DNA of 64,000 nucleotides, from assembly GCA_027382625.1 (NCBI GenBank), contig JAJKFJ010021990.1, positions 1 to 64,000 on the forward strand. The letters are read 5' to 3'. Each line of letters opens with the position of its first letter. The stretch's first letter is position 1. Both the position numbers and the translations under genes were made by a program. A model generated the notes under the pieces. The model was not told the DNA's origin, searched no databases, and worked only from the letters and a program-made list of their open reading frames with translations. This document shows positions 1 to 11,917 of this stretch, in pieces. Origin of the DNA: Tetmemena sp. SeJ-2015 (taxonomy: Eukaryota; Ciliophora; Spirotrichea; Sporadotrichida; Oxytrichidae).

Positions 1-220
1 AATAAAATTAAAAATATTTAAATGAAAATATTTACCCCAAATCCCTTTTTGTTTTAAAAAAAAATAATTTTAATATAAAAGGTTTAATTGCTGTAACATT
101 TAAAATCAGAATAATTTTTAATTGAGTTTTTAAAATAAGGAAAAAATAATTATTAGCTTTAAAAAATGTAACCTATATAATATGCAGCTGGGGATAATTT
201 CTATTAGATAATTTTTTTAA

Positions 221-1015
221 GGGGGGGGGGGGCCTTTTCCCTCGTCATCCATTTTTTTCATGAAAAATATGAAAAATCACTGCCACCCAAAAAATTACCC
301 AAAAACCCCAAATTTTTTTAGTCCTAATTCAATTTCAGGGGGGCTTTTCCGATCATATTTTTTAATTTAGAATATAAAAACCTTTTTTTAAAAAATAAAA
401 AAAAAATTATTTTTAAAAGATGTAATTTTTATTTTTTTAAAAAAAAAATAAAAAATTTTTTTAAAACTAAGTAAAATAAACGAGAATTATCAATGCTAAA
501 AAAGACATTTAATGTTAAGATGAAATATATTTAAGCATGCTCTAAGCTATTTAAAAGCAAAGGAATGATATTCAATTATAAAATATTTTAAAAGAGAACA
601 AGAGTAAATTGGATTGCATATTTATAATGGAACCAAAGAAAAATACGTATTTATAAAAAAATATTGACTAGTATAATTTTTAGCTAAGATTATGTTTTTA
701 AAAAAACTAAAACGAAGAAAACTAAATACTTGATATGGAGGTTTAGAGTACTTTGAATAATTTAATACATTAGATATCCTCAATATGTGAATGCATCGAC
801 TTTCCTTAATGATATTGTTATTCCTTTAAAAATTAATATATTATAAATGAATAATTTCTTGAAGGTTCTTATTTTTTTCTAAATTAAAGAATATGATAGG
901 ATAGCCTCCCCAAAAATTTAATTGGACTAAAAAATTGGTTTTTCTAATTTTGGGGTGGGCAGTAATTTTTCATATTTTCATGAAAAAAGTGGATGACGAG
1001 GAAAGGCCCCCCCCC
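221..1015. mobile_element. Small TIR element with G-run ends, copy 1
   Basis: The ends are inverted copies of each other. The left end is a run of 12 G followed by CC and a CTCGTCATCCA motif; the right end is the reverse complement, ending in 9 C. The inverted repeats extend about 110 bp inward, through a block matching GGACTAA..AATT. The interior is AT-rich with no gene. A second copy lies at 33843-34477 and has a clean 8-bp target duplication; here no clear duplication is visible, perhaps because the flanks sit in poor homopolymer sequence. It looks like a non-autonomous (MITE-like) DNA element. An 8-bp duplication would fit a hAT-like mobiliser, but no transposase is present. Confidence 0.7.
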
Positions 1016-1094
1016 TTTTATTTTATTTCAAAATTATTAAAATTTTCTTATAATTTTAAACAAAAAATAAAAATTTAAAATGCTATTAAAATAA

Positions 1095-2310
1095 AACATT
1101 TTAAAATTTGATCTAAACTTTTTTTTTCTCTACCTATCAAAATTTAAACAAAAAGATAAGATAAATACTCACTTAACTTAAAAATCGCATAGATTATGAA
1201 ACTATTCTAAATATTATTGTTTAAGAAAAAAATCAGAACATCAAGGAGCATGACACTTATATCTACAATTTTTCAAATGCATACAAATTGATTTTCCAAT
1301 TATAAAATAAATATTAAAGTCCTGAAAATGACATAGCATTCAAATTTTTAAATAATCTTTCAAGAAATATTGAAAATATGGTTTATCTAGATTTTGAGAT
1401 TGAATCAAGTTTATAATTATCAAATGATGCACAAATTCTTCTTAACAAAAAGCAGTTCTTTCTTCGAGAACTATGCTTCAAAGAAAATTTTTAATTAGAG
1501 AAATAAGATGTTTACCTAAATTATGGGTTTCAAAGGATTATTTTTTGTAATTATGACAATGCATAACTTAAGAAATTGCATCACCATTTATTAAGATGAA
1601 TTTTACTTGGCCCTAAATTTTGGAAATTTTAAGAAGAGCTTTTTTAATTGGTATAGCAAAGTTTATAATTATTGAGCACCTCAAAATTTCTTGAAGAGCT
1701 AGTTTTCAACAATTCTAATAGAGATAGTCAAATAGACGCAATTAAATTGATGCTAGTAGATAAGTCCTCTTTTAAAATCAGAGGGTTTTAAAGTGAGATG
1801 TATACAAATTTATCTTAAATCTTTTGCTTTTAGTAACTAGTATGGAAAGCATAATCTGAGGATAGATCTATATTGAACAAAAACTTTCGATAAAAAGTTT
1901 AAATACAAGAAGAAATTAACAGTGAATATTTTTACGGTCGCCTAAATGTGAAGTATCTTGGATTTTTATTAGATTCCGTTTCAACACTTAAAAAATTTAT
2001 AAGCTTAGTAGATCTAGATGTTCAAGTAAAGCTGGTTGCCCAAATATTTTAAGAAAAGATTAAAATAAAAATCTTTATTTTTGGGAAAAGAAAATACAAT
2101 TTATAAATTTATATTCCAACGATTGTAATATCTTAATTAGGATATGTTTTTAAAAAGAAAAATGCAAAATTAAAAATCTTGTATTTGAAAAAAAAAGGAT
2201 TTTTTAAATATAAGGTTCTTAAAGGATGGAAAAAGGAAAATAAAATTAAGAAAAAACTCAAAAAAGGGGAAAATTTTTATTTTAAATAAATATCCACCTT
2301 AAAAATATGA
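1095..2310 (+). pseudogene. F-box-like family copy 1 (decayed, 5' truncated)
   Basis: This copy aligns by eye along its length with the copies at 10661 and 18729. Shared blocks include the KLNKKTR-like stretch near the start, the Phe-Leu-Asp-Phe-Glu motif in the middle, and the end near 2308 with TGA. The first ~35 bases, including the start codon, are missing, and several indels break the frame, especially around 2040-2240. It is read with TAA/TAG as glutamine. The function of the family is unknown; the N-terminus resembles an F-box helix pair. Confidence 0.6.
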
Positions 2311-2404
2311 GGAGAAAATGTTTTAAATTCAAGAAAAAAATAAAATTTAATTAAAGTAAATTTAAAATTTTTCCCCCTAAACTTAATTTTTTAAAATTAA
2401 ATTT
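2311..2404. other. Poor-quality AT-rich spacer
   Basis: This holds long A and T runs with stretched C and G runs and no gene. The preceding 100 bases look similar and probably carry sequencing or assembly error. Confidence 0.4.
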
Positions 2405-2432
2405 TTTTAAGGGAATGGAAGGGGCTTAGCAT

Positions 2433-2620
2433 TACCCTGTCCACTTTGAGCCTGGAAGTGGATTTATTTTTTTTCCTGTCCCTTTGGTGGAACGTGGACA
2501 AAAAAATTCCTGTCTCTTTGAGCCTGGAAGGGATAACATTTTCCCTGTCTACTTTGAGCCTTGAACGTGGACTGTGTGGCCTGGAACGTGGACTTTGAGC
2601 CTGGAATATGGACTTAATTT
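2433..2620. repeat. Left 20-bp repeat array
   Basis: Units read TGGACTTTGAGCCTGGAA with variants, separated by T-rich or CCTGT-containing spacers. They are the reverse complement of the array at 4563-4826. Confidence 0.75.
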
Positions 2621-3239
2621 TTTAAAAGAGAAAGTATAGAAAATTCAAAATTAACTGCGCAATTTAATTTTAAAAAAAAAACTGTAAATTATATCTTTAC
2701 GCCATTTTTCTCTTTCTTAACTACAGTTAAATACAATTAAAATTCATAATAAAATAAGAAAGATGAAGAGTTTTCTTTTTTTTTTAATAATTTTTAATGA
2801 GTCTTTTTTTTATATATACACTTATAAATTTGAAAATAGTGAATATATTAAAGTAACTGATATGCAATAGACTGAAGATTGAACCAATTGAATTAATTGA
2901 ATAATTAGAACTAGATATAAGAAAAAAGTTAAACTCAAATCTTCAAATGGAAAATTGAGTAAAAGATCGACGTTAAAAAGGGTGGTTTTATTTAATAACT
3001 TTAATTTAATTTTTGCAATTAATGTATGGCCAAGAAGGCTCTTATCTTGTTTTTAAAGAGTTTTTTTAGTGAATTTTAGTGATAATTTTCAAAAATTATG
3101 GTAAATAATCCCTGTAATATTTCCTTTTATAAATAGAGATCGATTAATTTTTGAAAGAAAGGTGACAGTAAATTAATCCCTATCGCAGATTAAGTGACTG
3201 GAGACTTAGATTAAGAAATTTAAAAGAGTAACTCAGGAC

Positions 3240-4040
3240 ATAAATAAGTCAGATCCTAACAGGTGTAACCACGCCTGTAAACACGTATCAGCCATGACGT
3301 AAGTTAATTAGTCATCACGCGCCACTCTCTTTTCAACAAAGAAAAAACCCCCTGTAGAAGTTAACATCTCCCTTCCCCCTCAGCTCCACACTCAGACATC
3401 TGAATCTGCCGGCCTCACCTCGGCGCAGAAAATCCTCAGATTAGGCGTTGGTTAGACAGGGTTGGGAAAAAACTCAACATTCATATCAAATCGATTAGAC
3501 AAGTATGACTCTTTGGTGAAAACGATAACCATTTATGTAACATTGTACTGCATTCTCCAGGGGTCGGGCCCTCAAATGCATACCATCACAGGCTGCTTCT
3601 GAGAGTACCACTGAAAACCCAACCCTAATCCACCGAGTTTCATTAAGGATCTGTTCAGTAACCATTACTACTTGATAGGATCACATAACTCCTTCACGTA
3701 AGGTCACTAATCTTTGGCCAACTGGCTACTGCATGGGACGTTGTAAAGTTCTCGCACGTTTTTAAGATTTGCCACAAACCATGGACCCCTTTCTTAAACA
3801 TACTTCACCACTTACAACAAATTATTAAACTAGAATGCCTTGATGCGCGTAAACTCAAAACACAAAGGCATTGGATATGGCTATCTAATCTCATGACTCC
3901 AGGCAAGCCTATTTTGATGTCACACTACGGGTCTTAGATTTTAACTTTCTAATTAAAAAGTTTCAGCTGAAATTAATTTGTGTGACTTGTTCTTCAATTG
4001 CAACTACTACTACTACGACCTAATTTCCCAATAACAATTC
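3240..4040. other. GC-richer non-coding core of the element
   Basis: Base composition changes sharply from the flanking AT-rich DNA. No open frame longer than a few dozen codons is visible on either strand under the ciliate code. I could not form a tRNA, rRNA or other known RNA. It could be a non-coding RNA gene, an old gene remnant or a structural part of the element. Confidence 0.4.
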
Positions 4041-4210
4041 AGACAGTTATATCTATGAGTAAGACTTCTTCCATCCGATTATTCTATTAAGGTAATGGTA
4101 TTCGATATTCTAGTATAAGATTTATATTAGGTAAATAAGGTTAAAAAATAGCTGAATGCTGCACATATTGAACTGCTTAAATAAGCACTATAGCAAATTA
4201 TTTAGCTACC

Positions 4211-4250
4211 ACATCAAGTAAGCATATTATAAAATATGCTTACTTGATGT
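4211..4250. repeat. Perfect 18-bp hairpin
   Basis: ACATCAAGTAAGCATATT is followed by ATAA and then its exact reverse complement. The stem is 18 bp with a 4-base loop and no mismatches. Confidence 0.9.
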
Positions 4251-4562
4251 TGAATAAATCTAACGACTAATTAACTTAGAGGAATTAAGTTATTCTTCAC
4301 CTCATTTAATATGCTGCGCGAAATTTGCCATATAACTCATTAGCAAATACAAAATTTTTAAAAAAGTTTAAAAGAAAAGATAACTTTTAATTAATTTTTA
4401 CTAAAAAAAGATAAAATTTTAAAAAAATTTTATTTTGCTACCATAATTATATACTAAATAATCCAATTAATTACTTTCATTTGAAAATGTTTTTGAACAA
4501 ATTATGGTCTAGAGGCAAAAATTACACAAAGAGTTGACTTTTTTTCTTTTTGGCTTAATAAT

Positions 4563-4826
4563 CAAAGTCCACATTCCAGGCTCAAAGTCCATATTCCAGG
4601 CTTAAAGTCCATATTCCAGGCCAGACAGTCCAGTTCCAGGCTCAAAGTCCACTTCCCGGGGTAAAAGTAGACGGGAAAAAAAATAAGTCCACGTTCCAGG
4701 CTCAAAGTAGACAAAAAAAATTTTGTCCACGTTCCAGGCTCAAAGTAACGGAATTTTTTTTGTCCACGTTCCAGGCTCAAAGTGCACAGGAAAAAAATAA
4801 GTCCACGTTCCAGGTTTTAAAGTCCA
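4563..4826. repeat. Right 20-bp repeat array
   Basis: About nine units of TCCACGTTCCAGGCTCAAAG and variants (CATATTCC, CACTTCCC) are separated by A-rich spacers. It is the inverted partner of 2433-2620. A chance open frame on the minus strand through it is a repeat artefact. Confidence 0.8.
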
Positions 4827-5423
4827 CGGACCATATCCCCAAATTAAATTAATAATTTCCTTTTTTGGCCTTTGAAGTATTTCTTCTTTAAAAAAAAACC
4901 CAATAGATTTTAAATTTTTGGGAAAACTGATTATATTTTATTTTCTGACAATCAAGGGTGAGGTCAAAAATAAATACAGTTTAAATCTAGCTCAAATTGG
5001 TTTGAAATAGCATGTTTGGAGAGATTTTCAGTTGTAATAAGCAATCTCTATTCTAATCGGAATTTAAATGAGTTCAGAAATTAATTAAATTAAATTTAAT
5101 TTTATTAATTACGCTTTAATTTTTAAAAAAACACATTTGAAGTCATTTGCTCATTGGTACATTGGTACAATTAAGGCGTAACGCCATTTTAAGTTACACT
5201 CTAGTTGTGCTAATGTGCAAGTGTACCAATCAAACGATGCGCAATTTAAGGCCAAACATGCAATCAGGAATGGAGGGGAAATAAATGACACAGCCGAAGC
5301 TGAATGCGAATGGGGAGCAAATGCATGCGGTGGTTTTAAACTTTTAGGATCAATAATATAAGGTACTACTCAGTGTATGTGCTCGTATGCCAATCACAGT
5401 TCCTTTGACTTTTCTCACTGCAC

Positions 5424-6746
5424 TCAGTCCATGTAGGTCTCCGTTCCTATTTCAGTTTCATCTCCCACCCCATGTGGCAATATCCCATCCTCAATGAGCC
5501 TTCTTTCAAAGTACTTTGCCAAGTCTAATGCTGAGATGGGAAAACCCTTTGATTACTTTCTTCCTTCCTTTATCATCTCCACTAGGACTGTCCTATTCTT
5601 CAAGGCTTCTGCGTCTAAAGGCTTCAATTGCAACAAAGGATCATCATTTGAAGAGATGATCACCTTGCATCCCTTGTATCTCATCTCCACACCGTTATAC
5701 TTGATATTCACAGGATAACCATCTCCTTCCATCAAGACTTTCATTCTTGCTAGATTATTTCTGCCAAGGAAATTGGGGGCGTTGATCTCGTTCATAATGA
5801 CCAGCTGTACCTCGCTGCTATCATTTCTTAAGTTGACTATGAAATTCCCAGTTGCATCAACGAGTGGCTCCGTCAAAAAGATCTGCTCTATTTACCGCAC
5901 TAGAGAAGTTTTCCCTGTGTTTGATTAGCCATACATCCAGAAAGAGCAAATCTTTTCCTCCAACCTGCCGAAAATCACATTGTATAGCCCCTACACTGCA
6001 GATAGAAGATTAAACTGAGCTAAATGTTCTGATGTCACAGCAGGCTTCTCTCGAGCTGCCAGGTCTCTAGAATAGCAAGTCTCAAGAAAGAGCTGGAGTT
6101 GGTCTACTACAGTGCGCTTTTGCTTCGGCAATGCCTCTAGTTGCTGATGCATATCAAAGTGGAATTTGATCTCATTTCGCTCCTTTGCCAGCTTAGATAA
6201 CGCGGAGGGATCCTGAATATTTTGTTGATACAACTCCCCGAAAGATTTTACCTCTCCTGATTACATCTTTCTAATTGCGTCGATTACAAGAGGCTATTTA
6301 TCTTCCGAGCTCGCTGATTCAGCGCTAAGTCTGGCGCTTACGCTGCTTTAATTCTTAGAGATCAGCTTATCAGTGATCACTCATTTACTGCCCATAATCA
6401 TATCCACATCTCCGCTCTACTTGAAGCCTTTCTTCATCTTTCTGTCCGAGACCCGTTTGCATTACAAACCTAACTTGCTGAGAGACCTCTGGCCAGAATA
6501 GCGGCTTGAGGAGAAGTATTCCTTCGACAGTTCTCCGAAAGAAGATTTCACAGTGAGTGCCATGTAAAGAGTTTCCTGCTTCGCTAGATGGAAGAAGATT
6601 ACTTGATCTACTTGGAAGACATCAGCCTTTATGCGGTTTCGGTATTCCTCATAATTGAGCTCTTCTTCTTCCTTATTGATGCTGAAAAAGAAGATGGACT
6701 TGCTGTTGTAGTCTTTGAACCCCTGCTGAGCTAGATTTCGACTCAT
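5424..6746 (-). CDS. Rep-like protein with SF3 helicase domain (one in-frame TGA)
   Basis: Read with TAA/TAG as glutamine, the frame is about 440 codons from ATG at 6746 to TGA at 5424. A Walker A motif GQSNTGKTS lies near residue 270. It is followed by an acidic strand with MNEINAP and by the sensor-type motif KVIISSND, in the order seen in superfamily 3 helicases of CRESS-DNA and parvovirus-type Rep proteins. The N-terminal ~100 residues have the size and position of an HUH nuclease domain, but I see no HxH motif, so nickase activity is doubtful. An in-frame TGA at 6383-6381 (about codon 122) breaks the frame; the rest is intact. It is the sole gene of a long-TIR element and probably its replication or transposition protein, recently inactivated or with a sequence error. 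Confidence 0.7.
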
Positions 6747-7037
6747 TGCGTGAACTTTCTATAATTATATTCATTTTTAAAACTATAATATAAGAAATTA
6801 CGAATATTCAACCACCGCATGCATTTGCTCCCCATTCGCATTCAGCTTCGGCTGTGTCATTTATTTCCCCTCCATTCCTGATTGCATGTTTGGCCTTAAA
6901 TTGCGCATCGTTTGATTGGTACACTTGCACATTAGCACAACTAGAGTGTAACTTAAAATGGCGTTACGCCTTAATTGTACCAATGTACCAATGAGCAAAT
7001 GACTTCAAATGTGTTTTTAATAATTAAAGCGTAATTA

Positions 7038-8159
7038 TTCTAACAATCAGGGGTGAGGTCAAAAGTTAAATCAACGGAAATTTAGAGCAATCTGATTGTA
7101 ATCTACGCTAACTGTAATGGGAGGCTGTTTTTATTTGAAATTCTATTCTAGTTCGGATTTAATTAAAACCAGATTAATTTTAAAATAATAAATTTATTAA
7201 TTTAATTACGCACTATTAATTAAAAGCAACTTTGAACTGATAGACTTTAGTACATTAGCACAATCAAGGCGTCACCCAATATTTCGAAAGTACGCCATAA
7301 TTGAGCAAATGTGCAAATGTGCTAAACATCAACATACCTTGAGATGCTTATTGAGGCGTACCATCCATCACCACTCACTGTATTTCCATCATCACACTAC
7401 TTGTCTATACATTCCATCTCCGCAAATGTCTTCGCACTCATACTCACGGGGTATGCCTTGGGTTTAAAGTCTGTGCCCGGAGGGTTTCCCATGGTCAGGC
7501 CGGAGTACCCCCCAGGGGGGGGGGGTTTGAACCCCAAATGTGGACCAGGGGGTGTGTCTGTGTAAACCGGGGTCTTCTGTAAGGGCCATCTAAAACTGAG
7601 AGTGAAAATTTAAAGGGAAGGGGGGGTGAAGGGGGGGGGGCTACAGCTAATTGGGGGTGCGGATGGGGGATCCACAGTTGGGTTCGAACCCCCCCCCCTG
7701 GGGGGTATCCGGCCTGACCAGGGAACCACTCCCGGGGACAGACATCTAACCTAAGAGCATAGCCACAGTGAGTATGATGCGAAGACATTTGCGGAGATGG
7801 GAAAAGTCATAGACAAGTAGTGTGATGATGGAAATACAGTGAGTGGTGATGGACGGACGCCTCAATAAGCACTCAAGGTAAGTTGATGTTGAGCACATTT
7901 GCACATTTGCTCAATTATGGCGTACTTTGAAATATTGGGTACGCCCTTGATAAAGTCTATCAGTTCAAAGTTACTTTTAATTAATAGTGCGTAATTAAAT
8001 TAATAAATGTTTCAAAAATTAAACTGGTTTTCAATTAAATCCGAACTAGAATAGAATTTCAAATAAAAACAGCCTCCCATTACAGTTAGCGTAGATTACA
8101 ATCAGATTGCTCTAAATTTCCGTTGATTTAACTTTTGACCTCACCCCTGATTGTTAGAA
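7038..8159. mobile_element. Foldback element inserted in the Rep element's right arm
   Basis: The two halves are near-perfect inverted repeats of about 480 bp, leaving a loop at roughly 7560-7680 with long G and C runs. The ends TTCTAACAATCAGGGGTGAG match the ends of the surrounding Rep element. TAATTA flanks it on both sides (7032-7037, 8160-8165), and joining across restores the right arm of the Rep element. The arm contains tandem GCAAATGT units (7303-7323), similar to motifs in the Rep element, so it may be mobilised in trans. There is no gene; open frames in the centre are G-run artefacts. Confidence 0.8.
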
Positions 8160-8533
8160 TAATTAAAAGTGTAAATTTAATTCTAATTAATTTCTGAACT
8201 CATTTAAATTCCGATTAGAATAGAGATTGCTTATTACAACTGAAAATCTCTCCAAACATGCTATTTCAAACCAATTTGAGCTAGATTTAAACTGTATTTC
8301 ATTTTTGACCTCACCCTTGATTGTCAGAATATTAATTCTTTGCATCATAAAAACTTGTAACTTTATAAATTTATTACAGTAAATAAAGACTCTCTTAGTA
8401 ATTGAATCAGAAAATTAAGATGTGTCTTGTTATTGAATTGGACTAATTATTTGAAATTTTATTGAGAGATTGAATATTCGATATCATCTTATAAAGTTAA
8501 ATTTTATCAACTTACACTAAATAGCAAATAAAA

Positions 8534-9810
8534 ATGATACCTGGAAACATTATATTGGTAATCTTTGAAAACCTTGAATTCAATTTTTGTTTTCTATACC
8601 TATCAAAATTAAACAAGAAGACAAGATAATAACTATCTCACCTCAAAAATCGATTAGATTATGAAGCAACTCTCAATGTTAAAGTTGTAGGATAAAAGCA
8701 GAAAATAAATGAGCATGATTCTTTCATCTACGAATTTTCAAAAGCTTACAGATTGATAGTGGATTATGAAAATGATTAAGGAATAGATTAATCTAACCTT
8801 TTTATAATTAATCTTTTGCTTTATGCAGATAGACTTGTCATCTTAGACTTCGAGTTCAAGGTAGGCCTATACCTCTCTAAGCAAGTTTAATCCTTTCTGA
8901 ATTGAGATAGTTTTATCCTTCGACAATTATGTTTTAAAGAAATTTGTGTAATTAACGCTTAAGATGTTGAATATAATTATGGGTTTCAGAGGATTATATT
9001 TGACAATTGTGGTATTGTAAAACTAGAGAATATTAGCACATATCTTTACGAAGGAAATATTCAATATAATCACCGTCGTTCTTTGATTAAATAACAAAAA
9101 GTACATAAATCACCAATATAAACTGTGGAGGATACTCCTAGTACATCAAAATGTCTTCAAGAGATAGTTTATATAAATTGTAATATAAATAGTAAAGCAA
9201 AAGCCAAAAATATCATGTTTGTGGATAAGATCTCATTTATAAATTGTAGTTTTACAAATGGCTTCTATCAGAATCTCACTAAAATCATTAGCTTTTAGTT
9301 AATAGTTTGGAAAATATAATCTGAGGATGGCTCTGTAAGAAAATAAAAATTTCAATCAAAAGTTTAATTTCGGAAAGAAATAAATTCTGAATTGTTCTAG
9401 GATTGTAATAATTTGAAGTATCTAGAGTTTTAGACTTCATATGTATCAACAGTTTAATAAGTATTAAGGTTTGTAAATCCAGGTATTGAAACCAAAGTGG
9501 TGGCTTAAGTTTTATAAGGAAAGATATAGTATAAAGAAGCTGTTTTTCTTCTGGAAAGTCTAGCAAAATTCAATTTATAAATTTTCATTCCAACTGTTAG
9601 AGTAGTATCTTCAGATTAGGAAATTAATAATCTCTTCTAAAATAAAAATTTTGATATTTAAAAAATGCATTTATTTAAGTATAAAGACAAATAAATTAGT
9701 GTTAAATTTAATGGAAATCTGTAAAATAAAAGAGACTGGAAACGAGGAACGTATAAACTTAAGATTGCAAGTGCACAAAAAAAAGCTAAACTTTACGTCA
9801 AATAATTTAG
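8534..9810 (+). pseudogene. F-box-like family copy 2
   Basis: It starts ATG and reads with an N-terminal block of IFENLxxNFCFLxLSKLNKKTR type, typical of the family. The frame is broken by TGA near 8910 and by indels, though the middle and the conserved C-terminal KRGTYKLK-like region (near 9740-9780) can still be aligned with other copies. It lies head-to-tail with the other copies. No IES-like insert is needed to align it. Confidence 0.6.
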
Positions 9811-10660
9811 TAAAGCTGAAATATGATAATTTTTTTCATTTTAGTCATTCAAATAATTTAAAAAAAAAAAAAGACTTATTTAATAAAGATATTACGAAAA
9901 TTTTATTAAATTTTAATTACTCATCTATTTAATTTTTTTTGCGAAAATTTTAAACTTTAAAATTAAAGTCTGAAGTCTCTGATATTCTTTTACTTCGAAT
10001 TAATTTGAGATAGATAAATATCAGCACAAAATAATTAATACTTATTTTTATAGCATTAATTGAGAAAAATTTTATTTTCTGCTTTTGCCATTGAATACTA
10101 ATGCAATTGATATATTTATGCTATTGAGCATAAGTATAAAATAAAATAGGCATACTTAAATTAGATTAGAAAAATTCATATAATTAGATAGGTTAAAAAA
10201 TTTTTAAGTTAGATTATTTGGTATAAATTTGCAAATATTCTCTTATTTAAATAATTTTTTCCTTTTTAGGAAAATAATCTTAATGGCATTTATCCTTAAT
10301 ATATAGATATTATTTATCAATATCTAATACTTATAATACGACTATTTCGCTTATTGCTTATTGGTAAAATTTTATATTTATGCTTGAATTTAGAATTCTT
10401 TTCACATTTAATGCTAAAATGTAAGTCATACTCAAAACAAATGAAAGTCCAATAAATAATTAAAAAAAATGCTATTAAATAATCAGCATGTTAAAAATTC
10501 ATAGCAATATGAAATATAAAAATTAAAGTAATTCACATTTACATTTTTTCTTTCAATAATTTTCAATTTTGTGCTATTTTCATATTTATCGATATTTTGA
10601 ATATTTGTTGCCATGATATAAATATTAAGTTAGATAGCTTTCAAATTATAACAAATTAAA
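9811..10660. other. AT-rich spacer
   Basis: Only AT-rich sequence is present. No gene, RNA or repeat is recognised. Confidence 0.5.
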
Positions 10661-11917
10661 ATGTTGACTGGAAACATAAAATTGGTCATCTTTGAAAATC
10701 TTGATCTAAACTTTTGCTTTCTCTACCTCTCAAAATTAAACAAAAAGACAAGATAATTACTCACTCACCTCAAAAATCGTATAGAAGATTACGCTACTCT
10801 CAATGTTAAATTTGTAGAACAAGAGCAGAAAATAAAGGATCAATCTCATTATATTTACTAATTCTCAAAAGCTTACAAATTAATTTTCCAGTAACAAAAC
10901 TAACTAGAAATTTCTGATAACGACTATGCATTTGAGTTTTTAAACAATCTCTCAAGATATGCTGAAAAGCCTGTCTACTTAGACTTCGAGATTTTATCAA
11001 CTATATAATTATCAAATGAAATACAGATTCATCTGAATAAAGAGCATTTCATACTTCGAGAATTGTATGTAAAAGAAATTTTTGAAATCCAAAAATAAGG
11101 TTTTGGTTTTATTTTTGGGTTTTGAAAGATTACTTTTGATAATTGTGACATTAAATAACTTAAGATTTTAAAATGCTACATATTAAATAGAATTTTTAAT
11201 TTGTATGAGTCTCAGAGTAATGAAGATGAGCTGAATTTATGGTATAAGCTTTGCTGGAAATGCTGACTCCTTAAAAGTATCTTAAAGCGCTAGTTTTTAT
11301 GAACACCTTTTCTATAAGGCAATAAAGAAAGCAATTTTAAGATTTCGAAAATATGGATAAGAAATAATTTTAAGCACTATTAATTACAAAGCAATTAACT
11401 TCTTATAGATATTTGAAATATTAAGTTTTCAAATAGCAAGAACTTTCAGTCAAAAGTTTAATCTAAATAAGAAATTATTTGTGAATATTTTTAGGGTAAA
11501 CTAAAATTGAAGTATCTATAGCTTGAAAATGATTCTTTCTCTAGTGTTAAAGAATTGATCACCTATCTCGGTCCTGATAATGAAGTCAAGATAGTAGCTC
11601 AAGTTTTAGAAGGAACGATACATTATGGAGAAGTAATTTAGCTTTTAGAAAGTCAAGCAAAGTACAATTTATAAGTTTTCATTCCAACGATTATAGTGTC
11701 ATCAGAGTATGATGCAAATAATCCCCTATTAAACAATTTGGGCCAAGAAACTCTCTTTTTTAAGGAAAATGGAAAATTATTTAGTGTCAAATATATTGAA
11801 AATTAGTCTCATAAAAGAGAATGGAAACGAGGGACGTATCAACTTAAGAAAGAAGAAGAAGATGCAAGCAAAGTCAAAATTTATTTCAAATAAGTATGCA
11901 CCTTAAAAGTATCATGA
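10661..11917 (+). pseudogene. F-box-like family copy 3
   Basis: ATG at 10661, family stop TGA at 11915-11917. The family N-terminus and central motifs are clear. An in-frame TGA at 11123-11125 replaces the codon after a conserved Gly-Phe, and a 1-base loss near 11240 shifts the frame. It is otherwise very close to the copies at 12376 and 18729. Confidence 0.65.

Larger units (their letters stand above)
2405..4840. mobile_element. Inverted-repeat element with minisatellite ends
   Basis: Both ends are arrays of a ~20-bp unit related to CCTGGAACGTGGACTTTGAG, in opposite orientation (left 2433-2620, right 4563-4826). The two arms match over about 200 bp, including the T-rich spacers between units. 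The interior has no long open frame. It contains an AT-rich part, a GC-richer block (3240-4040) and a perfect hairpin (4211-4250). No target duplication could be fixed. It is probably a mobile or foldback repeat, but no encoded enzyme supports a class. Confidence 0.6.
4943..8329. mobile_element. Rep-helicase TIR element, interrupted by a foldback element
   Basis: The termini are TTCTGACAATCAAGGGTGAG and its inverse. The left arm runs from 4943 to about 5335. The right arm is in two pieces, 6800-7037 and 8160-8329, because another element (7038-8159) sits inside it. With that insert removed the arms pair over about 390 bp. A possible 4-bp target duplication TATT lies at 4939-4942 and 8330-8333. 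The only gene is the minus-strand SF3-helicase gene. The arms carry short repeated GTGCnAATGTGCAA motifs and a GGCGTAACGCC hairpin, which could be Rep binding or nicking sites (inference). Confidence 0.75.

Noticed and set aside
4562..4780. 72-codon minus-strand ORF
   Set aside because: It is a translation of the 20-bp repeat array.
7680..7710. GGTTCGAACCC resembles a tRNA B box
   Set aside because: It lies in the foldback arm next to long C runs; no cloverleaf or A box can be formed.
7344..7788. Open frames on both strands in the foldback centre
   Set aside because: They overlap in the inverted repeat and G/C runs; there is no protein-like composition.
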